64,000 nucleotides of DNA from Aequorivita aurantiaca (GCF_030410135.1 NZ_JAUGQQ010000010.1:1-64000), one strand, 5' to 3'; shown: positions 47,881-58,050, counted from the first letter of the stretch. Translations and numbers: made by a program. Notes: a model not told the origin generated them from the sequence alone.

Positions 47881-49020
47881 ATGCGAATACTTTTGGTGGG
47901 CGAATACAGTAGGCTGCACAATTCATTAAAAGAAGGATTAACAGCGCTGGGCCACGAAGTAAGGCTTGTTTCCACGGGTGATGAGTTTAAAAATTTCCCT
48001 TCGGACATTCTTTTAAAACGGAAGTACAATACCGGAATTTCAAAAAAAATAAAGGTTGGATTGTTTCAGCTTTTTGGTATTGATATTTCTTCCATATCCT
48101 TAAAAAATCAATTTCTTCAACAGAAAGAAAAATTCAAAGGTTTTGATGTTGTGCAATTGATAAACGAAAGTCCGCTCGGAATTTTGCCCAAATATGAAAA
48201 AGAAATCATTTCCTTTTTAAAGAAAAACAACGAAAAAATCTTCCTGCTTTCCTGCGGCACGGATTATACCAGCGTGAAATTTGCGTATGAAAAAAAGTTC
48301 CGCTATTCCATTTTCACTCCTCTTTTTGAAGGGAAAATTTCTGAAAAGGAATTTTTCCCCGCTTTAAAATATTTAAACTCGGAATATAAGGATTTACACA
48401 ATTTTGTATTTGAAAATGTGGATGGAATTATTGCTTCCGACTTGGATTATGACATTCCGCTGCTTGGAAATAAAAAGTATTTAGGACTTATTCCAAACCC
48501 CGTAAATACTAACAAACTCCAATATTCTGCTTTTACTTCCGAAGATAAAATTGTTATTTTTCACGGAATAAATCGGGCGAATTATTACAAAAAAGGAAAT
48601 GATTACTTTGAAGCTGCGCTATCAAAAATTAAGCAAAATTATCCTTCAAAAGTAGAAGTGATTACTGTTGAAAATATTCCTTATTCCGAATATATTGAAA
48701 AGTACAATTCTGCCCATATCCTCTTGGACCAAGTATTTGCTTACGATCAAGGATACAATGCGCTGGAAGCGATGGCGAAAGGAAAAGTAGTTTTTACCGG
48801 CGCCGAAACGGAGTTTTTGGAACGCTATAATTTAGAGGAAGATGAGGTGTGCATAAATGCGCTTCCAAATGTGGGTAATATATTCGAAAAGCTGGAAATA
48901 CTGATTTTAAATCGGGAAAAATTGCAGGAAATTTCAAGGAATGCGATTGCATTTATTGAGCGCGCACACAATTATATTTCCATCGCAAAAAAATATTTGG
49001 ATGCCTGGGAAAATAGTTAA
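47881..49020 (+). CDS. Glycosyltransferase, GT-B type
   Basis: 379 aa from the ATG at 47881 (MRILLVGEYSRLHNSLKEGL), which fits the usual N-terminus; the frame extends upstream to 47845, but that would start inside the promoter. C-terminal half has VIFHGINRANYYKKGNDYFE and ALEAMAKGKVVFTGAETEFL, as in GT4-like enzymes. It overlaps the convergent gene at 49017 by 4 bases. Confidence 0.85.
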   Translation: MRILLVGEYSRLHNSLKEGLTALGHEVRLVSTGDEFKNFPSDILLKRKYNTGISKKIKVGLFQLFGIDISSISLKNQFLQQKEKFKGFDVVQLINESPLGILPKYEKEIISFLKKNNEKIFLLSCGTDYTSVKFAYEKKFRYSIFTPLFEGKISEKEFFPALKYLNSEYKDLHNFVFENVDGIIASDLDYDIPLLGNKKYLGLIPNPVNTNKLQYSAFTSEDKIVIFHGINRANYYKKGNDYFEAALSKIKQNYPSKVEVITVENIPYSEYIEKYNSAHILLDQVFAYDQGYNALEAMAKGKVVFTGAETEFLERYNLEEDEVCINALPNVGNIFEKLEILILNREKLQEISRNAIAFIERAHNYISIAKKYLDAWENS

Positions 49021-50000
49021 TATGGCAAATCAATTGCTTCAGGGTTAATAAAATCCTTCGAATATGGATTTTCAAGAAAACTTAACATAGGCCTTTGAAA
49101 CCTAAGGATATCTTCTCTTTCTATACCATACACGCTCCAATAATTGGCTAATAATTGGGCAAAAATATCTTCATCCCAAAAGCCGAAAATCGGTTTGCTT
49201 CCCTTTTTTTCAATAGGAATGGCTTCAATGGTAATTCCGCTTTCACAATTTTCAATTTTGTATTCCGGTTTGTATTGCAAAATATAGTCTGAATAATGGA
49301 AACGTGCGTACAATTCCTCAAATTGAACTGGGTGTAAAGTGTGGCCCTTCATTTTATCAAGCAGCTCTTTTTGCTTCTCGCCGATGATGCCATTATCCTG
49401 CAAACAGGCAATAAAGCCGAAACCATTCACCCCAAATGAGAACATTAAATTAATAGCATCATCGCGATAGCTAAAAATATCAGCGGAATATTTTAGAGGG
49501 AAAACCACGATGCTCCAAGGTTTTTTTCCCACGAAGGAAATGGGTTCAATTATGGATTGGAGCATTAAGTGGAAGTGGCCAAAACGTTCCCTAAGCGCGG
49601 CTGACAGCGCAAACTCTTCACCCAGCCGAAGCAACCGGTTTCGTTCGTATTGCATTTCATAGTAAAGAAGGCCGTAAACCATTCGGCCGGTCCATTGGAA
49701 AAGCAACAGTTCATCAAGAGAAGCCATTCCTTCATAACCGAGTTTATAGGCTTTCTGAACTTTCTCGTCCAAAATGGCAAAAGCATTTTTTACCTTGGGG
49801 GAACAGGGAAGTGTCAAATCGGAATAATGATAGGTTTTGGATTTGTCCATCATTTCAATTCGTTCCTCGCCAAACTTAAAATGGTCCATTAACCATTGGG
49901 GAAAAACTGGTATGTTTTCAGTGGTCAAAACGCCGGAAAGAAAGCAAAAATGCTCGTCAAAAATTAGTTCTTCAAAAGGGTTAAAAAAGCTTTGGGACAT
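49017..50000 (-). CDS. Hypothetical protein, surface-polysaccharide cluster
   Basis: 327 aa, soluble-looking, no signal peptide or membrane span. Aromatic-rich (QWTGRMVYGLLYYEMQYERN; HFHLMLQSIIEPISFVGKKP). I recognise no domain. It lies at the end of the flippase operon, 129 bases after the flippase gene on the same strand, so may be cotranscribed. No function is proposed. Confidence 0.7.
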   Translation of the reverse strand: MSQSFFNPFEELIFDEHFCFLSGVLTTENIPVFPQWLMDHFKFGEERIEMMDKSKTYHYSDLTLPCSPKVKNAFAILDEKVQKAYKLGYEGMASLDELLLFQWTGRMVYGLLYYEMQYERNRLLRLGEEFALSAALRERFGHFHLMLQSIIEPISFVGKKPWSIVVFPLKYSADIFSYRDDAINLMFSFGVNGFGFIACLQDNGIIGEKQKELLDKMKGHTLHPVQFEELYARFHYSDYILQYKPEYKIENCESGITIEAIPIEKKGSKPIFGFWDEDIFAQLLANYWSVYGIEREDILRFQRPMLSFLENPYSKDFINPEAIDLPY

Positions 50001-50129
50001 ATAATTTCAGATAAATTTTACTGCTGAATTTTATTTGCAAAGATAGCCATTTGCAATGGGTTGAACTTCCCGTGTAATAATTGAATATTCTGAAATTAGG
50101 AAATAATGGAAAGGATAAAAAATATGTTT

Positions 50130-51425
50130 TTAAGAATTATCGACGGTATTTTTCTTCTTTCTGAAATAACGAAAAACAAGATAAAATACCACTAGAAAAT
50201 AAACAACATATCGTAGAAAATGAGCCATCACAACACCCTCAACTCCATAAATACCTGCGAAATAATAGGAAAAACCATAGAATAAAGCAAGCGACAATAC
50301 TTCGGAAAAAATAAAATTGCGAACCATTTTTTTCGCCAAGAACTGATAGCCCAAAACGATTGCCGCCAACCGCACAAAATCGCCGAGAAGTTGCCATTTA
50401 AAAAGAGGCTCCATCCCATAAAAATCTGGATATATTATCTGGATTACATAATCCCGCAAAAAATAGATCAATAACATTCCCACTCCAAAAAGCGGCAAAA
50501 GCGTTTTATAGATATTGAAAAGTTCCGCCTTAAAATCAGTTTTTGAATGAATTCCAGCAAACTTAGGCAGCACGTACAACGTAAAAATTGCGCTCGAAAA
50601 AACCATATAGTTTTTGGAAATATTGGTCATCGCCGTCCAGATTCCCGCATCTGCCATAGTAATGCGATTTTGGATCATTACACGAATGTCAATTTCAACA
50701 TAATTCAATAAAACCGTAGAGAAAAATGACATCAGTGAAAACGCCAACAGCCCCTTGGCCATTGGAATTTTGAAGCTGAGTTTTGAAAATTGTAAATACT
50801 CCCGAAGTACTTTCAAAAAGATAAAAAGAAGCACAAAAAACTGAAGTGCCGGAGTAATGGCAATTGCAATCAGCGCGCCGTCAATATTATTGCTGAGGAG
50901 CAAAACAACTGTTAGAATAGAACTTAAAACGTAGCTAATAAGATCAATTCCAGCCAGTTTTTTGTACAGCGAAAGTCCATTTACAACAGCGCTGAAAACG
51001 CGATACATACATATAAATGGCACCATTACGGCCAATAATTTTATGAGATAAATATATTCGGCGGAATCGAAAATTTGTGTGCTCAAAAAAGAGGCGCCAA
51101 AAAATAAAATTATTGAAACACCAATGGTTCCCAAAACCGTAAAAACATAGGTTGTGGAGAACAATTTTTGCAATTGTTGCTTGTCATCTTTATACTCAGC
51201 GACATATTTTACCACGCCACTAAAAATGCCGACTGACGCAAAAGCGCTCAGGATTTCCATTAAATTTCGAAGCGAACCTATTTTCGCGATTCCCGCCTCG
51301 CCCACCATTAACGCCAGCATGCGCTGGATAAAAAATGAAATTACCAACCTAACACCAATAACCCCGGCATTTAAGGATGTCATCTTCAAAAGCAGATTGC
51401 CGCGTATGAATTGTGGGATTTTCAA
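50130..51425 (-). CDS. Polysaccharide flippase, Wzx/MATE-like
   Basis: 431-aa integral membrane protein with about 12-14 spans and the MOP-superfamily N-terminus (TSLNAGVIGVRLVISFFIQR, then GIAKIGSLRNLMEILSAFAS). It would move lipid-linked repeat units across the inner membrane. It ends a tightly packed seven-gene series starting at 58050; the aminotransferase stop is directly before its ATG. Confidence 0.9.
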   Translation of the reverse strand: MKIPQFIRGNLLLKMTSLNAGVIGVRLVISFFIQRMLALMVGEAGIAKIGSLRNLMEILSAFASVGIFSGVVKYVAEYKDDKQQLQKLFSTTYVFTVLGTIGVSIILFFGASFLSTQIFDSAEYIYLIKLLAVMVPFICMYRVFSAVVNGLSLYKKLAGIDLISYVLSSILTVVLLLSNNIDGALIAIAITPALQFFVLLFIFLKVLREYLQFSKLSFKIPMAKGLLAFSLMSFFSTVLLNYVEIDIRVMIQNRITMADAGIWTAMTNISKNYMVFSSAIFTLYVLPKFAGIHSKTDFKAELFNIYKTLLPLFGVGMLLIYFLRDYVIQIIYPDFYGMEPLFKWQLLGDFVRLAAIVLGYQFLAKKMVRNFIFSEVLSLALFYGFSYYFAGIYGVEGVVMAHFLRYVVYFLVVFYLVFRYFRKKKNTVDNS

Positions 51426-52526
51426 TTAATAATTATTTAAAACCGAAATTACGTTTTGCACTTCTTCCCGAGTCATTATTGGACTCATTGGAATGCTTAT
51501 AATCTGGTTGTGGATTTTCTCGGCAATTGGAAAAGCTAATTGCGAAAACTCTGAAAGTGCTTGTTGTTTGTGCGGAGGAATTGGGTAATGTATTAAATGT
51601 CCGATTCCGTTTCGGTTTAAGAAATCTATGAAATCATTTCTATTTTCAACGCGAACCGCAAAAAGATGAAAAACGTGATTTTCACTTCCGTCATAATTCG
51701 GAAAGATTATTTTATCATTTTTAATTCCTGAAATATACTTTTTGGCAATCGCCCTTCTAATTTCATTGTCGGCATCCAATGTGGGCAATTTTACATTGAG
51801 GAATGTGGCTTGCAATTCATCGAGCCGGGAATTGAATCCTAAAAGTTCGTTTACATATTTTGTGGAGGTACCATAGTTTCGCAATTTTTTAATTACTTCT
51901 GCCAAGGCATCATCATTAGTGGTTATTGCGCCGGCATCACCCAAAGCGCCGAGGTTTTTCGTAGGATAAAAACTGAAACCCGCGGCATCGCCCAAATTTC
52001 CTGCAAGTTTTCCTTCATTATTTTTTGCGCCATGGGCTTGGGCGGCATCTTCTATAACTAGCAGATTATTTTCCTTTGAAATCTTGAAAATTTCTTCCAT
52101 TGGTGAAAGCTGTCCGTAAAGATGTACGGGCATTATTGCTTTTGTTCTTTCGGAAATATTTTTTTTGAGGGAAGCGAGGTGGAAATTATAATTCTCTAAA
52201 TCTGCCTCAACCAAAACCGGTTTTAATCCCGCTTGCTTTATTGCCAAAATGGTTGCAATGTAGGTGTTGGAAGCCACCAAAACCTCATCATTTTCTTCTA
52301 ATTTTCCTAGTATTTTGTAACCTTCCAAAATCAACCGAAGCGCATCCAAGCCATTGCCAACGCCAACGCAATGGGTAGTTCCGCAATAGCGTGCGAAATT
52401 TGCCTCAAACAATTTTACTTGGTTTCCCAAAATATAATATCCCGAATCCAAAAATTGCCGAAAGCTGTCTTGAATTTCTGCATCAAAACGTTGGTTGATT
52501 GCTTTTAAATCGAGAAAGGAAATCAT
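51426..52526 (-). CDS. Sugar aminotransferase, DegT/DnrJ/EryC1/StrS family (FdtB-like)
   Basis: 366-aa PLP enzyme: [40 protein letters not shown] and the PLP Lys in [20 protein letters not shown] (about residue 185). With the FdtA-like ketoisomerase it should make a dTDP-3-amino-3,6-dideoxyhexose. It overlaps the upstream acyltransferase-like gene by 4 bases (ATGA). Confidence 0.92.
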   Translation of the reverse strand: MISFLDLKAINQRFDAEIQDSFRQFLDSGYYILGNQVKLFEANFARYCGTTHCVGVGNGLDALRLILEGYKILGKLEENDEVLVASNTYIATILAIKQAGLKPVLVEADLENYNFHLASLKKNISERTKAIMPVHLYGQLSPMEEIFKISKENNLLVIEDAAQAHGAKNNEGKLAGNLGDAAGFSFYPTKNLGALGDAGAITTNDDALAEVIKKLRNYGTSTKYVNELLGFNSRLDELQATFLNVKLPTLDADNEIRRAIAKKYISGIKNDKIIFPNYDGSENHVFHLFAVRVENRNDFIDFLNRNGIGHLIHYPIPPHKQQALSEFSQLAFPIAEKIHNQIISIPMSPIMTREEVQNVISVLNNY

Positions 52527-53491
52527 AAAATATTCAATTTAAAATGATCCATATTTACGGCGAAGGCGCCAAACTCTTCTTTATAGCGGGTTAGGCCGCT
52601 ATTGTATTGCCTTCCTTCATTCGTGTTGGTAATTCCCATATCAAAATAGCGAAATCCTTCGGTTTGGTATTTCATTAATAGCTTGACATATAAAAATTCC
52701 AATGCACGAAAGGATTTTCCAGTTTCCGTGGACCCCACGTATTGCGATTTTACAACGCCATTGTCCACAAAAAGCAACATTCCGGCAATTTTGGCATTGT
52801 TGGCATAAACGTAATATTGCAAAATATTCTTCGGAAACCTTTCCTTTAAAAGTTGGATTTCCTCCAAAGAATGTACGGGTTTCACCCCGTGCGTACTCGC
52901 CAAACCTGGAACAAGCATTTCATCCCAAAAGGTTTTTAAATCGTCGCTAACTCCTATTTCTAGTAAATTTGCTGTTTCAGAATTTGGTTTTATTCTTTTT
53001 GAATTGCTTAATTTCAGTTTTTTTGAGAGATCAATAATAAAATTCATATCGCGCCTTACCAGATCAGCACCTTTTTGGAACATAAAATATTCCTGCGCGC
53101 TGTGATAATCAATTTGCAGAAATTGCGGCATAATTTTTAACTGTACTGCCACAAAAGCATGTTGCCGCAAAAAGTAAATTACGGCATTCAAAATATCTTC
53201 TATAGTGCCCGCATTGGCACTTTTTGAAATTAAACCCCCATAAGTAAGGCCTTGATGGGAATATAAAATATTGTCGCAATGGTTGGCCGGAAGCACTGCA
53301 AATAAACTATCCTTTTTATAAATCATTAATGAAAAATCAGAAAACCTATGGCTATGATAGTCCATAAAATTTCTCTTAAAAAGAAATGTGGCATTTTTTG
53401 CGGAATCTATAAACTGATCCCATTCACCCATAGCACTAGCCTCATACTTTTTTACTGAAAAATTATTAGTTATCACTTCAGAATTTTCCAT
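52523..53491 (-). CDS. FemAB/GNAT-like acyltransferase
   Basis: 322 aa with the double-GNAT organisation of FemAB-type proteins: N-terminal half with [21 protein letters not shown]-terminal half with [20 protein letters not shown] and [20 protein letters not shown]. Such proteins transfer an acyl or aminoacyl group to an amine. Translationally coupled to the 3-aminotransferase, it may acylate the amino sugar; this is inference from position. Confidence 0.8.
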   Translation of the reverse strand: MENSEVITNNFSVKKYEASAMGEWDQFIDSAKNATFLFKRNFMDYHSHRFSDFSLMIYKKDSLFAVLPANHCDNILYSHQGLTYGGLISKSANAGTIEDILNAVIYFLRQHAFVAVQLKIMPQFLQIDYHSAQEYFMFQKGADLVRRDMNFIIDLSKKLKLSNSKRIKPNSETANLLEIGVSDDLKTFWDEMLVPGLASTHGVKPVHSLEEIQLLKERFPKNILQYYVYANNAKIAGMLLFVDNGVVKSQYVGSTETGKSFRALEFLYVKLLMKYQTEGFRYFDMGITNTNEGRQYNSGLTRYKEEFGAFAVNMDHFKLNIL

Positions 53492-53492
53492 C

Positions 53493-54992
53493 TTACTTGA
53501 TTTCGATTTTTTTTATATTGACATTTCCATTACCATCCACATATTGATACACCCCAGGGTCTTCGCCGGATTTTAATACAAAATAACTTTCATCCCCTTG
53601 TAGATGCTGCAAATATTTTTGGTTGCCTGATACATAGGAAAACAAAATCCTAAAAACATTAATGCTGCTTTTTAGATATTGTGATTCCGCAGGCACCTCA
53701 TCATTCGGCCAACGAATGGAGAGCATTGCCCCGAAAGCGCTATAAACTATATTGCTGCCGAAAGTTTTATGGTTAAACTCATCGGTGTATTCCAGCCCCA
53801 CAAAACCTCCGTGATCGGCCATTATTATAATTAGGGCAGATGGATCCTGTGCTATAATAATATTTATAATTTTCTCAAGCTTCGCATTTGCTATTTCCCT
53901 TTTTTCCAGCCATTGCTCCCTTTCCTTTTCCTTTCCTTTGGAGGCAGATTTTACGCTGGAAATATGACCGGGCTCAAAAATTTCTACAAAAAAGAAATTC
54001 CCATCGTCACTTTTGGAAGCCATTGCCGTCTCAAGCTCGAAGGAAACATCCTTTGCAACGTTGAATCCTGTTGTAATATAGGGAATCTCATTATACTCAA
54101 AATTGGCATAATCAAACCCTAGCTTGGGTCGATTCACTAATAAATAAGGGTGTTCCGATATGAAATGGGTTTTGTATCCATTGTTTTTAAAAATAGAAAG
54201 TACGGCATTTTCAGAGACAATGTTTTCCCGGGTGTTCGGCATTTTTGTGTAATCGGTATTTCCGTTATAGTAATGATGCTTCATCATAAACGTAGCGCTG
54301 TTGGAAGTCAAGGTGGAAACATAATTACTCCGGAAATTGTGATAGTTTTCGAAATTCCTTTCTTCCAAAAAAGATTTGAAACCGGAATTATCAATATTAT
54401 ATTCCGCCTTTTCCAATTCAGAAAAGTTGACATATCCGTCCGGTTGGATATAATAGATATTCGGTCTTTTTTCAAAAACTACTTCCTCAATATCATCGGG
54501 CTGCTGCGTCCATTTTGTGGAATAATTTATATAGCTAAAAATGGTGGGCAGTAAACCAATAAAACCGATAAGCGCCAACACAAGCTGTACGGTCAGCCAC
54601 TTTTTGAAATGTTTGTGAAGAAAATAGGCACATAAAACAGATACAATAAAAATTCCCAGGATTATTTTTCTCTCGGCATCAGTGTATAAAATAATTTTAA
54701 TGAAGTAGAAAAAAATAAAAAGATTGAAAAAAGGAAGGATGGATTTTCGCCATTTTCCTAAAATAGAAAACTTGGAAATCTTTTTTAAGACGAAGAATAC
54801 AATGATTGGAAAAAACAAAAACAGGACCACAAAGAATGCCAATTGTTCCCACGAGTTACTCATGCCAAAATTCCGTGAATAATAGAAAACCAAAGGATAC
54901 AAACCTGTGGCAATGCCTAATATTATAGGATTATCGGTTATTCTGCCAAGATGCCCGGCAATTGTTTTTGGGGATCTTTTTGTTTTCATCAC
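53493..54992 (-). CDS. Membrane-anchored sulfatase-fold enzyme, copy 1
   Basis: 499 aa. About five N-terminal membrane spans (residues 20-165) and an alkaline-phosphatase/sulfatase-fold domain facing the periplasm: PNIYYIQPDGYVNFSEL with the metal-binding Asp, TSNSATFMMKHHYYNG with a candidate Ser/Thr nucleophile, and MADHGGFVG near the end. This layout is that of LTA-synthase-like or phosphoethanolamine transferases. It overlaps its paralogue at 54989 by 4 bases. Confidence 0.85.
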   Translation of the reverse strand: MMKTKRSPKTIAGHLGRITDNPIILGIATGLYPLVFYYSRNFGMSNSWEQLAFFVVLFLFFPIIVFFVLKKISKFSILGKWRKSILPFFNLFIFFYFIKIILYTDAERKIILGIFIVSVLCAYFLHKHFKKWLTVQLVLALIGFIGLLPTIFSYINYSTKWTQQPDDIEEVVFEKRPNIYYIQPDGYVNFSELEKAEYNIDNSGFKSFLEERNFENYHNFRSNYVSTLTSNSATFMMKHHYYNGNTDYTKMPNTRENIVSENAVLSIFKNNGYKTHFISEHPYLLVNRPKLGFDYANFEYNEIPYITTGFNVAKDVSFELETAMASKSDDGNFFFVEIFEPGHISSVKSASKGKEKEREQWLEKREIANAKLEKIINIIIAQDPSALIIIMADHGGFVGLEYTDEFNHKTFGSNIVYSAFGAMLSIRWPNDEVPAESQYLKSSINVFRILFSYVSGNQKYLQHLQGDESYFVLKSGEDPGVYQYVDGNGNVNIKKIEIK

Positions 54993-56476
54993 TTTTTATT
55001 AAAAACCATATTCCCCGAATCATCAATCAGTTCATAAACGCCTCGGGGGGCGCCGGAATTGATAATAAGATAACTTTCATCCGGCTGTAAATTCGCAAGA
55101 TACGAATCATTCTCGCTTAAATAGGAGGTCAAAATTCTAAACAAATTTACCGAGGATTTAAGCTTTTCATCAAATTGGGGAATATCGCCCTTCGGCCAAT
55201 GGATGGAAAGAATGGTACTAAAAATAGAATTCACAAAATTCCTCTCCGTATTCTTTTTATATGATTCGCCAGTGTCCGTCATTCCCACAAAACCGCCGTG
55301 ATCGGCCATAATTACTATTAGCGCTTCGGGATCCTTTTGAAGAATTGCCTTTGTTAATTGTTTCAACTTTTTATTGGATTCCCGCAAGCTTTCAATATAA
55401 TGCTCCCGCTCGCCATCTATCCCTTTCGAGTCTTCAATTGTATTGGTTATGTGCCCCGGATTGAAAATTTCGATAAAGAAAAAGTTGGGGCCCTGAGCAT
55501 ATTCTTCCAAATAATTCTTAAAAGGCTCGATTAAATCGCGTGGTTCGCCGATTCCCGTGGTTACAAAGCTAATCTCTTCAGTAGAAAAGTTGCAATAATC
55601 ATAGCCCAACTTTGGTTTATTCGTTAAAAAATAAGGCTGCTCAGTCAGAAAAAACGTGCGATACCCGTTGTTTTTCAAAATACGAAGCACACTGTTGTCA
55701 GTAATAATAACGTTGCGCGCATCAATTGTTTCTGTAAAATCCGATCCGCTGTTGTAATAATGATGCTTCATCATAAACAAAGCGCTGTTGGTAGGCAATG
55801 TCGCGGCATAATTGCTCCGGAAGTTGGGGTAGTTTTTAAAGTTGCTTTCGCTCAAATAATTTTCAAATTCAGCATTATCGATATTGTAAAATCCCTTCCT
55901 CAATTCCGAAAAATTTGCGTATCCATCGGGCTGTATATAATAGATGTTGGGTTTCTTTTTAAAAACGGCAGCTTCAATGTTATCGGGCTGGAGCATCCAT
56001 TCTTCTGAATATTTCAATTGGTCAATCACTACGGGCACCAAAGTAAAAACACCAATTACCGCCAATAATAATTGAAAACCGATTATTTTAAACATAAACT
56101 TTTGTAACAACAGTGCCAGCAATGCCGCTAAAACCACAATTCCAAAAATTTGAATCCAATTGACTCCCGCCATTAGGGCGACATACAAATAAGAAAGAAA
56201 AAAGAAAAAATTTAAAAACGGAATAACCTTTGGCTGCCATTTGTGCGGCAAAACCTTCAAAGAAATTTTATGGGCAATAAAAAATACTACGATTGGCGCC
56301 AGAATAAATAAACATAAAAAAAATCCGAGGTGGCCCCAGGAATTTATCATTACGTAATTGTTGGTATAATAGAACAAAAGCGGATATAGCCCTGCAGAAA
56401 CTCCCGCTACTATTGGAAATCTATTTTCACGCTTTAAAAAAAAGGCCCTAATCCATTGTTTTGATTTAGGCTCCAT
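54989..56476 (-). CDS. Membrane-anchored sulfatase-fold enzyme, copy 2
   Basis: 495 aa, paralogue of the next gene with the same architecture (membrane spans, PNIYYIQPDGYANFSELRKG, TNSALFMMKHHYYNSG, MADHGGFVGMTD). The two differ in many places, so the duplication is old and the substrates may differ. The start ATG overlaps the stop of the methyltransferase gene by 11 bases. Confidence 0.85.
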   Translation of the reverse strand: MEPKSKQWIRAFFLKRENRFPIVAGVSAGLYPLLFYYTNNYVMINSWGHLGFFLCLFILAPIVVFFIAHKISLKVLPHKWQPKVIPFLNFFFFLSYLYVALMAGVNWIQIFGIVVLAALLALLLQKFMFKIIGFQLLLAVIGVFTLVPVVIDQLKYSEEWMLQPDNIEAAVFKKKPNIYYIQPDGYANFSELRKGFYNIDNAEFENYLSESNFKNYPNFRSNYAATLPTNSALFMMKHHYYNSGSDFTETIDARNVIITDNSVLRILKNNGYRTFFLTEQPYFLTNKPKLGYDYCNFSTEEISFVTTGIGEPRDLIEPFKNYLEEYAQGPNFFFIEIFNPGHITNTIEDSKGIDGEREHYIESLRESNKKLKQLTKAILQKDPEALIVIMADHGGFVGMTDTGESYKKNTERNFVNSIFSTILSIHWPKGDIPQFDEKLKSSVNLFRILTSYLSENDSYLANLQPDESYLIINSGAPRGVYELIDDSGNMVFNKK

Positions 56477-57860
56477 AATTTTTATTTTTCAGAAGATACA
56501 GCAGTCGCTTGGTGCCTTTTACCGTTTCTTTCTTTTCAATATTGAAGTATTTTAGATAGCCGGTTTCAAATTCGGTTTCATTGTAAAAATCAAAATGGTT
56601 TATGAATTCGCGCTTGCGAATCAGCAATGACTGGGCCCAAGAATCCTCCCGGGTAGGAAATTCAATAATCAGGTTTTTGGAAAATGACGCAAAAAACGAA
56701 GCGGATTTCTCAAAAGGCACATTTCCCGAAAGCGTGATATGGTGAATTAAAGCCAAGGCCATGGTAATATCGGGTGCATATGCCACCAACCGTTCAATTA
56801 GCGAATTGCGCTCGGTATTGTTAAAACCTATGCCCGGCGCGGGCTGTAGCACATCACACACAAAGGGAAGCATATTGTTTTCCTTATTTTTCTGAAGCTG
56901 TTTGTAATTATAATCCACAGCATTACTATCAATATCCGTCACCATAATATGCGGAACAGAATCAATCACCGTTCGCGCGAACGTGCCGTCATTGCCGCCC
57001 ACGTCAATTAATCGTTGCGGTTCTAATGGTTTTATCCATTCTTTTATGAGCGTTTTTTTCGCTTCAAAAGCTGCTTCGTCGTAATTGGTTTTGTTGTAAT
57101 AATCGCCCCATTCACTGGTTTCCTTCAAGGTTAGGCCTTTGATATAATCATAGAGGCTTTCCAAAATATTTTCCTGTGCCTTCTTTGAAAGCGTTGTTAT
57201 TTTTGTTTCCGCTTTATAATCTTCACTGTGTTTCCGCTCCATTTTGGCAAGCAAATGGATATTTGGATAGATTACCGAACTCAACTTACTGCGCTTTGGA
57301 AGCATTGAAGAAATCAATTTCACTGGAATGCCGTCAATGTGCGTTTGCATCATTTTGAAGACTTCAGTTCCATGATATTTCGCCAAAACTAAGGGTCCGA
57401 AAAAATGTGTTATAAATTGTTTATAGGCTCTCCATGGAGTCCCTTCATCATAAAAATCAAAAGAAAGGGTATCTATAAAAACAGGTTTTCCCTTATGGAA
57501 AGTTACGTTGTAGGCAGAGGCGTCTTTCAAAATAAATCCTTTTGAAAGGGCGTATTTCTGAATTTTCAGAGTGTGCAGGGCTGCGTGTTTGTACTGTTCG
57601 AAGCTCCATTCATAGGGGTTTGTAATGAATGGAATTTTTTCTGGGGTAATGACTATTTCTTCCGAAGAAACCGAAGTTTCCTCATGCGGAATCAACAGGC
57701 CGTTTGAAATCAAGTTCTTAAAGAAACCACTGTCTCTCAATTTATAATATTGCGGGAAGTAGATAGGATTTACGGCCCTTCGCAGGGTTGTTCCATCGTA
57801 AAAAATATATCCCGAAGGATCGCGGAATGAGGCTTGGTGAGCGTTATTTTTTTGTGTCAT
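56466..57860 (-). CDS. NoeA-like methyltransferase with kinase-like N-terminal half
   Basis: 464 aa from the ATG at 57860 (a longer frame reaches 57884). N-terminal half: FRDPSGYIFYDGTTLRRAVN, YEWSFEQYKHAALHTLKIQK and then LKDASAYNVTFHKGKPVFID, which follows the D-x4-N ... D pattern of kinase/aminoglycoside-phosphotransferase active sites. C-terminal half: class I methyltransferase with RLIDVGGNDGTFARTVI and VTDIDSNAVDYNYK. The family is related to the nodulation protein NoeA. Activity unknown; context suggests modification of the surface glycan. Confidence 0.82.
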   Translation of the reverse strand: MTQKNNAHQASFRDPSGYIFYDGTTLRRAVNPIYFPQYYKLRDSGFFKNLISNGLLIPHEETSVSSEEIVITPEKIPFITNPYEWSFEQYKHAALHTLKIQKYALSKGFILKDASAYNVTFHKGKPVFIDTLSFDFYDEGTPWRAYKQFITHFFGPLVLAKYHGTEVFKMMQTHIDGIPVKLISSMLPKRSKLSSVIYPNIHLLAKMERKHSEDYKAETKITTLSKKAQENILESLYDYIKGLTLKETSEWGDYYNKTNYDEAAFEAKKTLIKEWIKPLEPQRLIDVGGNDGTFARTVIDSVPHIMVTDIDSNAVDYNYKQLQKNKENNMLPFVCDVLQPAPGIGFNNTERNSLIERLVAYAPDITMALALIHHITLSGNVPFEKSASFFASFSKNLIIEFPTREDSWAQSLLIRKREFINHFDFYNETEFETGYLKYFNIEKKETVKGTKRLLYLLKNKNYGA

Positions 57861-58050
57861 CGGTATCGGTGTCTTCCTCTTCAACGTCTATTGAATCGTA
57901 AGTATCTTCTTCTTCTTTTTTAAATCCGAAAAAAGATTTCACCTTATACATCACTAATTTTGAAAAGAGCAAAACGCCAGCAATTGCAGCTACTGCCACC
58001 TGTGCTATCATAGCTCCTATGCCTGGATCGAAATAAAGAAAAAAATTCAT
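57844..58050 (-). CDS. Small FDPG membrane protein with acidic tail
   Basis: 68 aa: MNFFLYFDPGIGAMIAQVAV, one membrane helix (AAIAGVLLFSKLVMY), then a basic patch and a very acidic tail (DVEEEDTDTDDTKK). Similar small proteins with FDPG at the N-terminus occur in many bacteria beside NoeA-like methyltransferases and sulfatase-fold enzymes, as here. Function unknown; it opens the seven-gene series and overlaps the methyltransferase start by 17 bases. Confidence 0.8.
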   Translation of the reverse strand: MNFFLYFDPGIGAMIAQVAVAAIAGVLLFSKLVMYKVKSFFGFKKEEEDTYDSIDVEEEDTDTDDTKK

